From JAAYEA01 sp012689325 (lineage in GTDB: Bacteria; Chloroflexota; Anaerolineae; JAAYEA01), in NCBI GenBank assembly GCA_036841525.1, contig DAITVZ010000024.1:1-60558 (forward strand): a stretch of DNA of 60,558 nt, in the 5' to 3' direction. Below the pieces are notes generated by a model that had not been told where the DNA came from, ran no database searches, and was given only the letters and a program-made list of their open reading frames with translations. Positions within the stretch are counted from its first letter, which is position 1. Each line of letters opens with the position of its first letter. The position numbers were made by a program, and so were the translations under genes. Positions 35,384 to 44,356 of the stretch are shown piece after piece.

Positions 35384-36818
35384 AGGCGTGAACCTGCGCG
35401 CGCAAAGGCTGAATATGCTCAAGGCGATGGCCCTTGTGCTGGCTTTTTGCGTGCCTGGCTTGCTCATCGGCGCGGTCCTGGCCTCGCCGGATTGGAAGAT
35501 GGCGATCACGGTGGCGGGCCTCGTCACCTATGTGGCGGTGGTGCTGGTCAATCCCACCGCCGGTTTCCTGCTGTGGGTCGCCACGGCGCCCTTTGCGCGG
35601 TTTCTGTACCTCAACATCTCGTTGGGGCGGGGCATCCCCGACCTGAGCCTGGACCGCATCGTCTCGGCCTTTACCTTTGTGCTCTTGATGGCCCAATTGG
35701 CGATTCGCAAGCGGCATATGGCGCGGCTGACGGTGGTGGACCTCTTTATGGTCCTCTTTTTGCTGGGCGCGGGGCTCTCGTTGCCCCAGGCCATGGCCGG
35801 GACCACCGCCACCATCCAGGCCTTTTTCGACACGCAGGTGGTGCCGCTCCTGGTCTATCTGATGGCCAAGAACCTGATCAACAACCGGAGCGCCCACCGC
35901 GCCTTTGTCTTTACCCTGCTGTTCATGGGCGCCTACCTCTCCGCGTTGGTGATCCATGAGCAGTTGACCGGCATTATCCTCTTTTACCCGGAGGGTCGCA
36001 CGCTGCAATACACCGCCCATATCCGGCGGGTGGTGGGGCTGCTGGGCAACCCGGCCTTTTTCGCCATGATCTTGGGGATGATCCTGCCCTTCGCCTGGCG
36101 AGCCCTGCTGCAGGCGCGCACCCGTTGGGGCGGGCTGATCCGGCTCGCGCTGGTGGGGGCGATGGTCTGGGCGATCTATTTGTGCTATAACCGCGCCGGT
36201 TGGCTGGCCGCGCTGCTGGCGATGCTCTTCATGGCGCTGTTCTATCCGCGCTTCCGCAAGCTCTTCATGCCGCTGCTCCTGCTGGCGGGTATCGTCACCG
36301 CCCTTTCCTGGGGGCAGCTCAGCCAGAGCTATGTGATCTCGGAGCGGCTGACGGCACAGGCCCCGGTGGACTATCGCTTCAACGCCATCGATGTCGCGCT
36401 GCGGATGGTCTCCTCCAACCCGGTCTTTGGCCGCGGCTATGGCAACTTTGGCTACCTATACGCGCGGTATGCCACCGACTGGACCCAGACCCGCGTCCTG
36501 CCTGCGCCGCACAACACCTATATCAATATCCTGGTGTCGGCGGGTCTGGCCGGGTTTGTGCCGTTCGTGGGGCTGTTCCTGGCCATCCTGGGCCACGGTC
36601 TGCGCCTCTGGAAGTTGGGCGGCCGCAACCTGGCCATCGACCGCTCCCTGTTGGTGTGCATGGTCGGCTCCCTGCTGGTATATACCTCCACCATCTTTTT
36701 CTCCGATATCGTGGCGGTGCCCTATGTCACCTCGGTGTTCTTTTGCATCGTGGGCGGTGTGTTGGGCTATCAGGAGCGCGTCCTGCATGTGTGGGAGCCC
36801 AGGGAGGGGGCAGCATGA
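35376..36818 (+). CDS. O-antigen ligase / Wzy-family polymerase
   Basis: A 480-residue membrane protein with about twelve hydrophobic segments. The hallmark region is CYNRAGWLAALLAMLFMALF followed by the large periplasmic loop and NPVFGRGYGNFGY, then LPAPHNTYINILVSAGLAGF; the H-N-x-Y motif is common to the WaaL/Wzy_C family. It would either polymerise flipped repeat units or ligate polymer to an acceptor; sequence alone does not separate these. With the Wzx-like flippase and Wzz-like protein it completes a Wzx/Wzy set. It overlaps both neighbours, by 8 and 4 bases. Confidence 0.87.
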   Translation: MIEGVNLRAQRLNMLKAMALVLAFCVPGLLIGAVLASPDWKMAITVAGLVTYVAVVLVNPTAGFLLWVATAPFARFLYLNISLGRGIPDLSLDRIVSAFTFVLLMAQLAIRKRHMARLTVVDLFMVLFLLGAGLSLPQAMAGTTATIQAFFDTQVVPLLVYLMAKNLINNRSAHRAFVFTLLFMGAYLSALVIHEQLTGIILFYPEGRTLQYTAHIRRVVGLLGNPAFFAMILGMILPFAWRALLQARTRWGGLIRLALVGAMVWAIYLCYNRAGWLAALLAMLFMALFYPRFRKLFMPLLLLAGIVTALSWGQLSQSYVISERLTAQAPVDYRFNAIDVALRMVSSNPVFGRGYGNFGYLYARYATDWTQTRVLPAPHNTYINILVSAGLAGFVPFVGLFLAILGHGLRLWKLGGRNLAIDRSLLVCMVGSLLVYTSTIFFSDIVAVPYVTSVFFCIVGGVLGYQERVLHVWEPREGAA

Positions 36819-37960
36819 GGGTCGTCATGTTGGGCCCGTATCCCCAGGATGAGTCCACGATCCTGGGCGGTGTGGAGGCCGTGGTCTCTTGTCTGCTCAA
36901 GCATCTGGCGCCGCTTCCCGATCTGGAGCTGCACCTGATCTCCTGTCGCGAGGGCCTGGCTTCCCCCGGGGCTCGGGAGGCGGGTTGGACGCACCACGTT
37001 CTCCCGCGCCAGCGGGGCGGGCGACTGACCTTTCACCGCGCCGAGCGGCGGAGCATCGTGGCTCTGCTGCGCCAGCTCCAGCCCGATCTGGTCCACGCGC
37101 ACACCTCCGGGCTCTACGCGGCGGCGGCGCTGGATTCTGGCCTGCCCGCCGTGGTCACCGTGCACGGCATCACCTTTCGCGAGGCGCTGGGCTATCGCGG
37201 CTGGTCGAACCGGCTGCGCGGCTGGCTGGATAGCGCCTTCGAGCGGCGTTGCCTGCGCCGGGCGCGCCACCTGATCTCGATCAGCCCTTACGTGGAGCGC
37301 GAGCTGCAGGGGCTCACCGGCGCGCGCATCTATCCCATCGAGAACCCCGTGGAGGACCTCTTTTTCGCCGTCGCTGGCGACCCGCAGCCGCAGCGCATCC
37401 TGTTCGCCGGGCGGCTGATCCCGCGCAAGGGTGTGCACCACCTGCTGGCGGCCTTTGCCCTGCTGGCGCCGGAGCGCCCCCAGGCCGAGCTGGTGCTGGC
37501 GGGCGAGGGGGAATCGGACCGCCCCTACGCGGAGGGCCTGCGCCAGTACGTGCGCGAGCGCGGCCTGGAGGGACGCGTGCGGTTCATCGGCGCGCAGACG
37601 GTGCCGAATATGGCCGCCGAGTATGCGCGCTGCGCTTTTGTCGTCCTCCCCTCCCGTCAGGAAACGGCCTCGGTGGTGATCCAGGAGGCGATGGCGGTGG
37701 GGCGGCCGGTGGTGGCCACCCGCGTGGGCGGCGCGCCGTACACCATCGAGGATGGTCGCACCGGCCTGCTGGTCGACTATGGCGACGAGCGGGGGCTGGC
37801 CGAGCAGATGCGGCGCCTGCTCGACGATGAAGCGATCTGCCGCCAGATGGGCGCGGCGGCGCGGGCCGTCGCGTTGCGCCGCTTCCAGGCTGATGTCGTC
37901 GCCCAGGAGACGGTGCATGTCTATCGGGCGCTAGCCTCCGCCGCGAGCGGCTGGCGTTAG
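36815..37960 (+). CDS. GT4 glycosyltransferase (paralogue of the gene at 39771)
   Basis: A 381-residue GT-B enzyme starting MRVVMLGPYPQDESTILGGV. The GGV loop, DLVHAHTSGLYAAAAL and TVHGITFREAL mark the N-domain. ILFAGRLIPRKGVHHLLAAF, VLPSRQETASVVIQEAMAVG (E-x7-E motif) and GRPVVATRVGGAP mark the C-domain. Its opening and C-domain closely resemble the gene at 39771, and a GT-C gene separates them, so this looks like a duplication around a membrane enzyme. The ATG overlaps the ligase stop by 4 bases. Confidence 0.9.
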   Translation: MRVVMLGPYPQDESTILGGVEAVVSCLLKHLAPLPDLELHLISCREGLASPGAREAGWTHHVLPRQRGGRLTFHRAERRSIVALLRQLQPDLVHAHTSGLYAAAALDSGLPAVVTVHGITFREALGYRGWSNRLRGWLDSAFERRCLRRARHLISISPYVERELQGLTGARIYPIENPVEDLFFAVAGDPQPQRILFAGRLIPRKGVHHLLAAFALLAPERPQAELVLAGEGESDRPYAEGLRQYVRERGLEGRVRFIGAQTVPNMAAEYARCAFVVLPSRQETASVVIQEAMAVGRPVVATRVGGAPYTIEDGRTGLLVDYGDERGLAEQMRRLLDDEAICRQMGAAARAVALRRFQADVVAQETVHVYRALASAASGWR

Positions 37961-37968
37961 GACGCGAG

Positions 37969-39774
37969 ATGTCGAGCAACGAGCGTGTTCGCGAAGCCTT
38001 ACCCACGACTGCTGGCGTGCAGCCCGGCTGGCGGCCCTGGCTCCGCCGTCACTGGCCGGTCGTGGCGCTGACGGCGCTGGCCCTGGCGTTGCGCCTGGCG
38101 GGGAGCCGCTCCAACCTGCCCTACCTTTATAGCCCCGGCGAGTCCATCGTCGTGCGCCAGGCGCTGGCCTATGGGGCGGGCACGCTCAAGCCTTACACCT
38201 TTATCTATCCGCCGCTCTATTCCTATATCCTCTTTGCCTGCTACGGCGCCTATTACGTGCTGGGCCACCTGGCAGGGGCGTTTCCCACCGTGGCCGAGTT
38301 CGCCACCTCCTATTTCGTGGACCCCACCCCCTTTTACTGGATGGGCCGCATCCTCACCGCGCTGTTGGGGAGCGCCACCGTGCCGCTGACCTATGCCATC
38401 GCGGCGCGGGCCTATGGGCGCAAGCCGGCCCTGGCCGCGGCGGCGCTCTTGGCCGTCTCCCACTTGCACGTGACCCACTCCCACTATGTGCTGACCGATG
38501 TGCCGATGACCTTTCTGGTGGCCCTGGCGGCTTACCTGGTCCAGCGGGCGGCGGCGCGCGACGGGCTGCGCCCCTGGCTGATCGCGGGGCTGGCGGTGGG
38601 CGTCGGCGTGGCGATGAAGTACCTTGCCGCGCTGGGGGGGCTCGTGGTGTTGGTGGGCGCGCTGGGGTGGGCGCGAGGGCGCTCCTGGCGGCGGGCGTTG
38701 GCCGCGCTGGGGATCGCCGCGGGGGGCGCGTTGGCAGGCTTTATCGTGGCCTGCCCCTATGCCGTGCTGGATTTCAGTGCGCTCTGGGACGACCTGGTGG
38801 GCGTGCAACTTGGGCTGAACACCGGCATCGCCGCCCCCTTCGGCGAGACGCTCCGGTTCTATGGCCAAACGCTCTTCAAGACGGCGCTGGGCCCGCCCGC
38901 CGCCGTTGCGGCCCTGGGCGGCCTGCTCTACCTGACGTGGCGGCGGCGCTGGGCAGATGGGCTGGTGCTGGCCTTCCCGGTTGGCTATCTGCTGTTCCTC
39001 GGCTTTCAGGGGCGCTATCAGCCCAACTGGCTCCTTCCCGCGCTGCCTTTTCTGTGCATCGCCGCCGGGGCGTTGCTGATGGCGCTGGCCCAGCGGTGGG
39101 CCGGGCCGCGCTATCGCGCCACGCTGTGGAGCATCGCCTTGCTGGCCCTGCTGGCCTATCCCGCCTGGTATAGCTATTTCCACGTGGTGAGCATCCGCCA
39201 AAAGGACACGCGCACCCTGGCCAAAGCGTGGGTGGAGGCCCATATCCCGGCGGGGACCAAGATCCTGCTGGATTCCTCCACCACCGGCCCGCCGCTGCTG
39301 CAGACGCTGGAGAGCTTTACGCGCTACTTTGATCAGGCCGCGGTGGACAAGGCGATGGACGAGCGCGATCCGGTGGCGCAGCAGGCCTTCGGCAGTTACC
39401 GCCAGTACCAGTTGGAGGCGGCGCGCCGCCTGGCCGGCCGCAGCGCCGCCTATGACCTGGAGTATATGACGCTGGCCTGGTGGCGCGCGGAGGAAGGCGC
39501 GGCGGACATGGCCGAGATCCCGGTCTTTGGCGTCTATCGCGAGCGGATCTTTACCCTGGACCAGTTGCGGCAAGCCGGTTTCCAGTACGTCATCGTCAGC
39601 AGCTTTCAGTACGTCAAGTATGTCAGCGAGGAGGGCCGCGCGCTTTGGCCGTCCTATTACGCGTTCTACCGGTCGCTGGACGAGCAGGCGCGGCTGGTCC
39701 AAAGCTTTGCCGCGGACCCCATCCACCAGCCGGGGCCGGACATCAAGGTCTATGCCTTGCAGGGGGCGCCATGA
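37969..39774 (+). CDS. GT39/PMT_2-like GT-C membrane glycosyltransferase
   Basis: A 601-residue membrane protein. After TM1, SNLPYLYSPGESIVVRQALA places a Glu in the catalytic-loop region. FIYPPLYSYILFACYGAYYV, then SHLHVTHSHYVLTDVPMTFL and AGLAVGVGVAMKYLAALGGL, are strongly typical of PMT_2/ArnT-like transferases (the HSHYVLTDVP segment in particular). The C-terminal soluble domain covers about 170 residues. It lies between two GT4 paralogues. Its role is transfer from a polyprenyl-phosphate sugar to an acceptor outside the membrane. Confidence 0.85.
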   Translation: MSSNERVREALPTTAGVQPGWRPWLRRHWPVVALTALALALRLAGSRSNLPYLYSPGESIVVRQALAYGAGTLKPYTFIYPPLYSYILFACYGAYYVLGHLAGAFPTVAEFATSYFVDPTPFYWMGRILTALLGSATVPLTYAIAARAYGRKPALAAAALLAVSHLHVTHSHYVLTDVPMTFLVALAAYLVQRAAARDGLRPWLIAGLAVGVGVAMKYLAALGGLVVLVGALGWARGRSWRRALAALGIAAGGALAGFIVACPYAVLDFSALWDDLVGVQLGLNTGIAAPFGETLRFYGQTLFKTALGPPAAVAALGGLLYLTWRRRWADGLVLAFPVGYLLFLGFQGRYQPNWLLPALPFLCIAAGALLMALAQRWAGPRYRATLWSIALLALLAYPAWYSYFHVVSIRQKDTRTLAKAWVEAHIPAGTKILLDSSTTGPPLLQTLESFTRYFDQAAVDKAMDERDPVAQQAFGSYRQYQLEAARRLAGRSAAYDLEYMTLAWWRAEEGAADMAEIPVFGVYRERIFTLDQLRQAGFQYVIVSSFQYVKYVSEEGRALWPSYYAFYRSLDEQARLVQSFAADPIHQPGPDIKVYALQGAP

Positions 39775-40928
39775 GCGCGGAGCGCCTGCGCGTTGCCATG
39801 CTGACCCTCTATCCCCGCGATCCCAGCCGCATCGCCGGGGGCGTGCGGGCCGTGGCCTATAACCTGGCCCAGGGCCTGGGCCGTTACCCCGACCTGGAGC
39901 TCCACGTGGCGCACTGCCACGGCGATATCCAGCGCGACGAGACGGCGCGCGCGGGCGACGTCACGATCCACTACCTCGCCCCGGCGCGGCGCCTGCGGAT
40001 GCTGCCCAACATGACCGCGGGGATCGGCCGCCTGCGCCGCTTCCTGCGCGAGCTGGCGCCCGACGTGGTCCACGCCCACGTGGCCCCCTTCGCCGTGGCC
40101 GCGGCGCGCTATCCCACCGTCTATACCATCCACGGCCTGGCGGGGGAGGAGGCGCGCTCCTACACCTCCTCGCTTTTCGACCGGCTTCGCTATGGGCTGT
40201 ACGCCTATTATGATCGGCGGGCGCTGCGGCAGGCCCGCGAGCTGGTGGCGATCAGCCAGTACGTGATGGACGCCTATGGCGGGCGAACGTCGGCGCGCTG
40301 GCAGCGCATCGACAACCCCCTGACCGACGATTTCTTCCAGGCCGGGACCCTGGCCCCCGAGCGCCCCAACCTCGTCCTCTTTGCTGGCAGCATCACCGAG
40401 GTCAAGGACCTGGAGACGCTGATCGCCGCCATCGCCCTGGTAAAGCAGACGATGCCCGCGGTGCAGTTGCACCTGGCGGGGCGCGTCACCAGCGCCGAGT
40501 ACCAGGAGCGGCTGCTGGCCCAGGTGCGGTCGCTCGACCTGGAGGGCAACGTCACCTTCCGGGGCCTGCTGGACCGCGGGGAGTTGCTGCAGGCCTACGC
40601 CGAGTGCGCTCTGGTGGCTTTGCCCTCGCGGCAAGAGAACGCGCCCATGGCCGTCATCGAGGCCATGGCGGTGGGCAAGCCCGTGGCGGCGACCCGCGTC
40701 GGCGGCGTGCCCGAGCTGGTCCGGGAGGGAGAGACCGGCCATCTGGTCGAGCCCGGGGATCCGGAGGGGCTGGCCGAGGCGATGCTCGACCTGTTGCGCG
40801 CGCCGGAGCGCCGCGTCGAGATGGGCCAGCGCGCCCAGGCCCTGGCGCGGGAGCGCTTCGCCCTGGACGCCATCGCTGGGCGCTACCGCGCGCTCTATTA
40901 CCGGGTGGCCGGGCGAGAGGTGCCGTGA
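39771..40928 (+). CDS. GT4 glycosyltransferase (paralogue of the gene at 36815)
   Basis: A 385-residue GT-B enzyme. The opening LRVAMLTLYPRDPSRIAGGV mirrors the paralogue, as do DVVHAHVAPFAVAAARY and TIHGLAGEEAR. The C-domain has LFAGSITEVKDLETLIAAI, ALPSRQENAPMAVIEAMAVG (E-x7-E) and GKPVAATRVGGVP. It starts at the ATG at 39771, overlapping the GT-C stop by 4 bases, and its stop overlaps the next ATG by one base. It likely adds a sugar related to that used by the paralogue. Confidence 0.9.
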   Translation: MSAERLRVAMLTLYPRDPSRIAGGVRAVAYNLAQGLGRYPDLELHVAHCHGDIQRDETARAGDVTIHYLAPARRLRMLPNMTAGIGRLRRFLRELAPDVVHAHVAPFAVAAARYPTVYTIHGLAGEEARSYTSSLFDRLRYGLYAYYDRRALRQARELVAISQYVMDAYGGRTSARWQRIDNPLTDDFFQAGTLAPERPNLVLFAGSITEVKDLETLIAAIALVKQTMPAVQLHLAGRVTSAEYQERLLAQVRSLDLEGNVTFRGLLDRGELLQAYAECALVALPSRQENAPMAVIEAMAVGKPVAATRVGGVPELVREGETGHLVEPGDPEGLAEAMLDLLRAPERRVEMGQRAQALARERFALDAIAGRYRALYYRVAGREVP

Positions 40929-42004
40929 TGCCGCTGCGGATTGGCTTGTTGACCGAGCGCCTGAAGCCGCCTTACGACGAGGGCTTTAAGAACGTCGCCG
41001 TCAACCTGATCCGGGAGCTAGGCCAGCGCCACACCTTGCTGGCGCTCACTTGTTTTGGCGCGGATGACTCGGCCTTGGGGCTGCGCGATGTCCCCGCCAA
41101 CCGGTTGCTGCTCAGCCGGGCGCTGGCCCGCGCCATCGGCGGCTTCCGGCCCGACTTGCTCTATTATCTGCCGACCGCCTCCACCACGCTCTTTGGGCTG
41201 CTGCGCGCGCGGGTGCTGTCCCTATATACCCACGGCAAGCCGGTGGCGCTGGTGGCGTTGCAGCCGCGCCTGCTGGGGCGCTGGGAGCCGCTGGCGCGAT
41301 TCCTCTCCCCGAGCGTGATCCTTGCGCCCACGCCCGCGGTTCGGGCGGCGCTGCCCTCGGCGCGCTGCCCCATCGTCGAGGCGCCGCTTGGCGTGGACGC
41401 GGCGCGCTTTCAGCCCGCCGCGCCGGGGCGCCAGGCTGCGCTGCGCGCCAAGTACGGGGTTCCCATAGATCGCTGGGTGCTTTTGCACGTGGGGCACATC
41501 AAGGCCGAGCGCAACATACAGGCTCTGGCCCGGCTGCAAGCCGAGGCGGCGCGCGAGGGCGAGCCCCTGCAGATCGTGGTGGTGGGCAGCACCAGCACGC
41601 GCCAGGAAGCGGAGGCCCGGCGAGAATTAGAGCAGAGCGGCGTGCGGGTGTTGGATGGCTACCTCCCCATCGTGGAGGCCTACCAGATGGCCGACGCCTA
41701 CGCCTTTCCCGCGGTCGAGGATATCGCCGCCATCGGCATCCCGCTCTCCATCCTGGAGGCGATGGCCTGCAACCTGCCGGTGCTGACCACGCCCTTTGGC
41801 GGGCTGCCCGGCCTGTTCGAGGAGCGGCCCGAGCGCGGCTTTCGCTATATCCGCAGCGAGGCCGAGTGGCTGCCCGCCGTCCGCGCCACGCGCCAGCTCC
41901 CCGCCGCCAGCACGCGGGCGCTGGTGGAGCCGTATAGCTGGCCTCGCGTCGCCGAGCGGTTTGTGGAGGCCGCGCTGCGCCAGACCGGGAGCGCGCCGCG
42001 ATGA
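40928..42004 (+). CDS. GT4-like glycosyltransferase
   Basis: A 358-residue GT-B enzyme, more divergent than its neighbours. It starts IGLLTERLKPPYDEGFKNVA and carries PDLLYYLPTASTTLFGLLRA in the N-domain. The C-domain has LLHVGHIKAERNIQALARLQ, ADAYAFPAVEDIAAIGIPLS and LEAMACNLPVLTTPFGG. The acidic pair in VEDIAAIGIPLSILEA is in the place of the usual E-x7-E. The ATG overlaps the previous stop by one base and the gene overlaps the DUF2079 gene by 4 bases. Confidence 0.82.
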   Translation: MPLRIGLLTERLKPPYDEGFKNVAVNLIRELGQRHTLLALTCFGADDSALGLRDVPANRLLLSRALARAIGGFRPDLLYYLPTASTTLFGLLRARVLSLYTHGKPVALVALQPRLLGRWEPLARFLSPSVILAPTPAVRAALPSARCPIVEAPLGVDAARFQPAAPGRQAALRAKYGVPIDRWVLLHVGHIKAERNIQALARLQAEAAREGEPLQIVVVGSTSTRQEAEARRELEQSGVRVLDGYLPIVEAYQMADAYAFPAVEDIAAIGIPLSILEAMACNLPVLTTPFGGLPGLFEERPERGFRYIRSEAEWLPAVRATRQLPAASTRALVEPYSWPRVAERFVEAALRQTGSAPR

Positions 42005-43635
42005 GCCCGCTGCGCCTTCCCCGCTCCGCGTGGTGGCCCTGGCTGGTGGGCGCGGCGATCTTGGCCGGCTTTGCGCCGGTCTATGCCCTGGCCTCCGACC
42101 ACCCGGCGCTGACCCCGACCTCGCGCTGGACTGTGCTGGCGACGGCGGCGCTGGCGGTCTGGGGGTTGCGGCTGGCGCTCCAGCGCGGGGCGGCCTGGCT
42201 CCGTTGGGGCGAGCGCCACGCGGGCCGGGCGCTGGCCTGTCTGCTGGCCGCCTATGCCGTGGCGGGGATCGCCCTGAGCGCCTATCGCTGGCGCATCCTC
42301 ACCCTGGGCAACGTGGATAGCGCCATCATCATCCAGAGCCTGCGCTACACGCTGGACGAGGGGCGGCTGCTCTTCAACACGCTGGAGAAGGCCAGCCACC
42401 TGGGCGTGCACAACTCGCCCATCTATGTGCTGCTCGCGCCGCTCTATGCCCTGTGGCGCGATCCGGCGCCATGGCTCATCGCCCTGCCGCCCATTGCGCT
42501 CGCCGTTTCCGGCTGGCCCTTTTTCGCCCTGGCCCGCCGTCGCGTCGGCGAGACGCCCGCGCTGGCGCTGACCGCCGCCTACCTGCTGGCGCCGTATATC
42601 ATGGCGCGGACGGTGGGCGATCTCTACGAGATGACGCTGTTGCCGGCGCTGCTGCTCCCCGCGCTATACTATTATGACCGGGAGCGCTTCTGGCCCTTTG
42701 TCGCCTTTGCCGCGCTCAGCCTGACGATCAAGGAGAGCATCGCGGCCACGGTGCTGCTGATCGGCGTCTATGGGCTGATCACCAGGCGCCGCTGGCCCTG
42801 GGTGCTGGCCCCGGCGTTGTTGGCCGCCGCCTCGCTGGTCCTTTCCTATGGCGTGGTTTTCCCGCGCTGGGGGGAGGGGGTCACCTCGCGCGCGGCGGCG
42901 CTGCTGGGTCCGCTGGGGGCCACGCCCGCGGAGCTGTTGCGCCGCGCCCTGGCCAATCCGCTGGCCTTGGCCCGGCAGGTGCTGACCCTGCCCAAGCTGG
43001 CGCTCATGTACCAGTTCTTCCAGCCGCTGCTCTTCCTGCTGCCCCTCTTGAGCGCGGAGGTCTGGCTGGCGCTACCGGCGCTGGGGTTCAGCCTGCTGGC
43101 GCAGGGCGGCTCCGTGGGCCTGCGCGCCTGGGAGTCGGCGATCCTCGGCCCGCTGCTCTATGCGGCGGCGGCCACGGGCATCACCCGGCTGAGCGGCTGG
43201 CTGGAGCGCCGCGCGGATGGGCTCGATCGCCAGAGGCTCTGCCTCTTTTTGTCGCTGGGGCTCTTTTTTGCTACACTGGCCTGCGCTCCCTATTGGGCGC
43301 GGCGCGCCGATTACGCGCCCAAGCCCTATTGGGCGGCGCAGCGCCAGGCCATCGCCCTGATCCCGCCGGGCGCGTCGCTCTCGGCCCCGGACTATATGCT
43401 GGCCCGCTTTGCGGATCGGGCGCTGCTGCAATTGCAGACGGGCGCGCCCCATTGGGCCGAGTACCACCTGGTGGACCTCCACTGGATCGAGTCGGTGCGG
43501 GGCCACCGCCTGGCCGAGTCCGCGGCGCGGGACTATGAGACGCTGGTCCTGCAGGCGGAACAGGGTCAGCCGGGCGCGGCCTGGCAGGTGCTCTGGTCCG
43601 GCGAGGGGCTCTACGTGATCAAACGGAAAGAATAG
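42001..43635 (+). CDS. DUF2079 polytopic membrane protein
   Basis: A 544-residue membrane protein. GNVDSAIIIQSLRYTLDEGR, then SHLGVHNSPIYVLLAPLYAL, WPFFALARRR and SLTIKESIA, match the pattern of DUF2079, a family of predicted GT-C-type membrane proteins of unknown function. It has about ten membrane segments. The Asp in GNVD is in the loop after an early TM, where GT-C enzymes carry catalytic acid residues. It is translated together with the GT4 gene before it (4-base overlap). Confidence 0.8.
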   Translation: MSPLRLPRSAWWPWLVGAAILAGFAPVYALASDHPALTPTSRWTVLATAALAVWGLRLALQRGAAWLRWGERHAGRALACLLAAYAVAGIALSAYRWRILTLGNVDSAIIIQSLRYTLDEGRLLFNTLEKASHLGVHNSPIYVLLAPLYALWRDPAPWLIALPPIALAVSGWPFFALARRRVGETPALALTAAYLLAPYIMARTVGDLYEMTLLPALLLPALYYYDRERFWPFVAFAALSLTIKESIAATVLLIGVYGLITRRRWPWVLAPALLAAASLVLSYGVVFPRWGEGVTSRAAALLGPLGATPAELLRRALANPLALARQVLTLPKLALMYQFFQPLLFLLPLLSAEVWLALPALGFSLLAQGGSVGLRAWESAILGPLLYAAAATGITRLSGWLERRADGLDRQRLCLFLSLGLFFATLACAPYWARRADYAPKPYWAAQRQAIALIPPGASLSAPDYMLARFADRALLQLQTGAPHWAEYHLVDLHWIESVRGHRLAESAARDYETLVLQAEQGQPGAAWQVLWSGEGLYVIKRKE

Positions 43636-43639
43636 CGAG

Positions 43640-44356
43640 ATGCTCGATCAAGAGGCGCAGCGGGCGCTGCGCGAACGTTATTACCCCAACCTCGAAGAGG
43701 TGATTTTCGCCCCCGTCCATGCGGCGCTCTCCGACCCGCGCCTGGCGGGGGGAGCGGTGCTGGACGCTGGCTGCGGCAAGGGGACGTGGGTGCTGCGCGG
43801 GCACAAGGACCAGCTCGGCTTGCTGGTGGGCGTGGACGTCCAGGACGCGGGCAACGACCTGGCCGACGCCGTGGCGCTGGGGGCGCTGGAAAACCTCCCC
43901 TTCCGGGCGGAGAGCTTTGACCTGATCCTCTGCTACGTGGTGTTGGAGCATGTGGCGCGGCCTGAGCGGGCCTTTGCCGAGTTCGCGCGCGTGCTCAAGC
44001 CCGGCGGCACGCTCGTCTTCAAGACGCCCGCCGCCTATGCGCCGGTCAGCCTGCTGACCCGCCTCTTGCCCTATCGCGCCCATTACGCGCTCAAGAGCCT
44101 GATCGGCATCCGCAGCGACGACGTCTTTCCCACCTATTTCCGCTGCAACACCGAGCGGGCCCTCCGACGCGCCCTGGCCGCCAACGGCCTCGCCGTCCGG
44201 CAGTTGCTCCGCGTGGACCAGACCTACGCCTACGCGAGCCTGAACAAGGCGACCTATATCCTGGGGCTGCTCTATAGCCGCGCCGTGCAACATCGCGGGC
44301 TGGGCTGGCTGCGTAACGGCATCATCGGCATCTGCAGAAAGGAAGGCCGCCCGTGA
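43640..44356 (+). CDS. SAM-dependent methyltransferase
   Basis: A 238-residue protein. AVLDAGCGKGTWVLRGHKDQ is SAM motif I, VGVDVQDAG the acidic motif, LPFRAESFDLILCYVVLEHV motifs II-III, and LKPGGTLVFKTPA the family late motif. It starts 4 bases after the DUF2079 stop and overlaps the next gene by 4 bases. It may methylate a terminal sugar or a phosphate of the glycan, which in other systems stops chain growth; that role is only inference. Confidence 0.87.
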   Translation: MLDQEAQRALRERYYPNLEEVIFAPVHAALSDPRLAGGAVLDAGCGKGTWVLRGHKDQLGLLVGVDVQDAGNDLADAVALGALENLPFRAESFDLILCYVVLEHVARPERAFAEFARVLKPGGTLVFKTPAAYAPVSLLTRLLPYRAHYALKSLIGIRSDDVFPTYFRCNTERALRRALAANGLAVRQLLRVDQTYAYASLNKATYILGLLYSRAVQHRGLGWLRNGIIGICRKEGRP

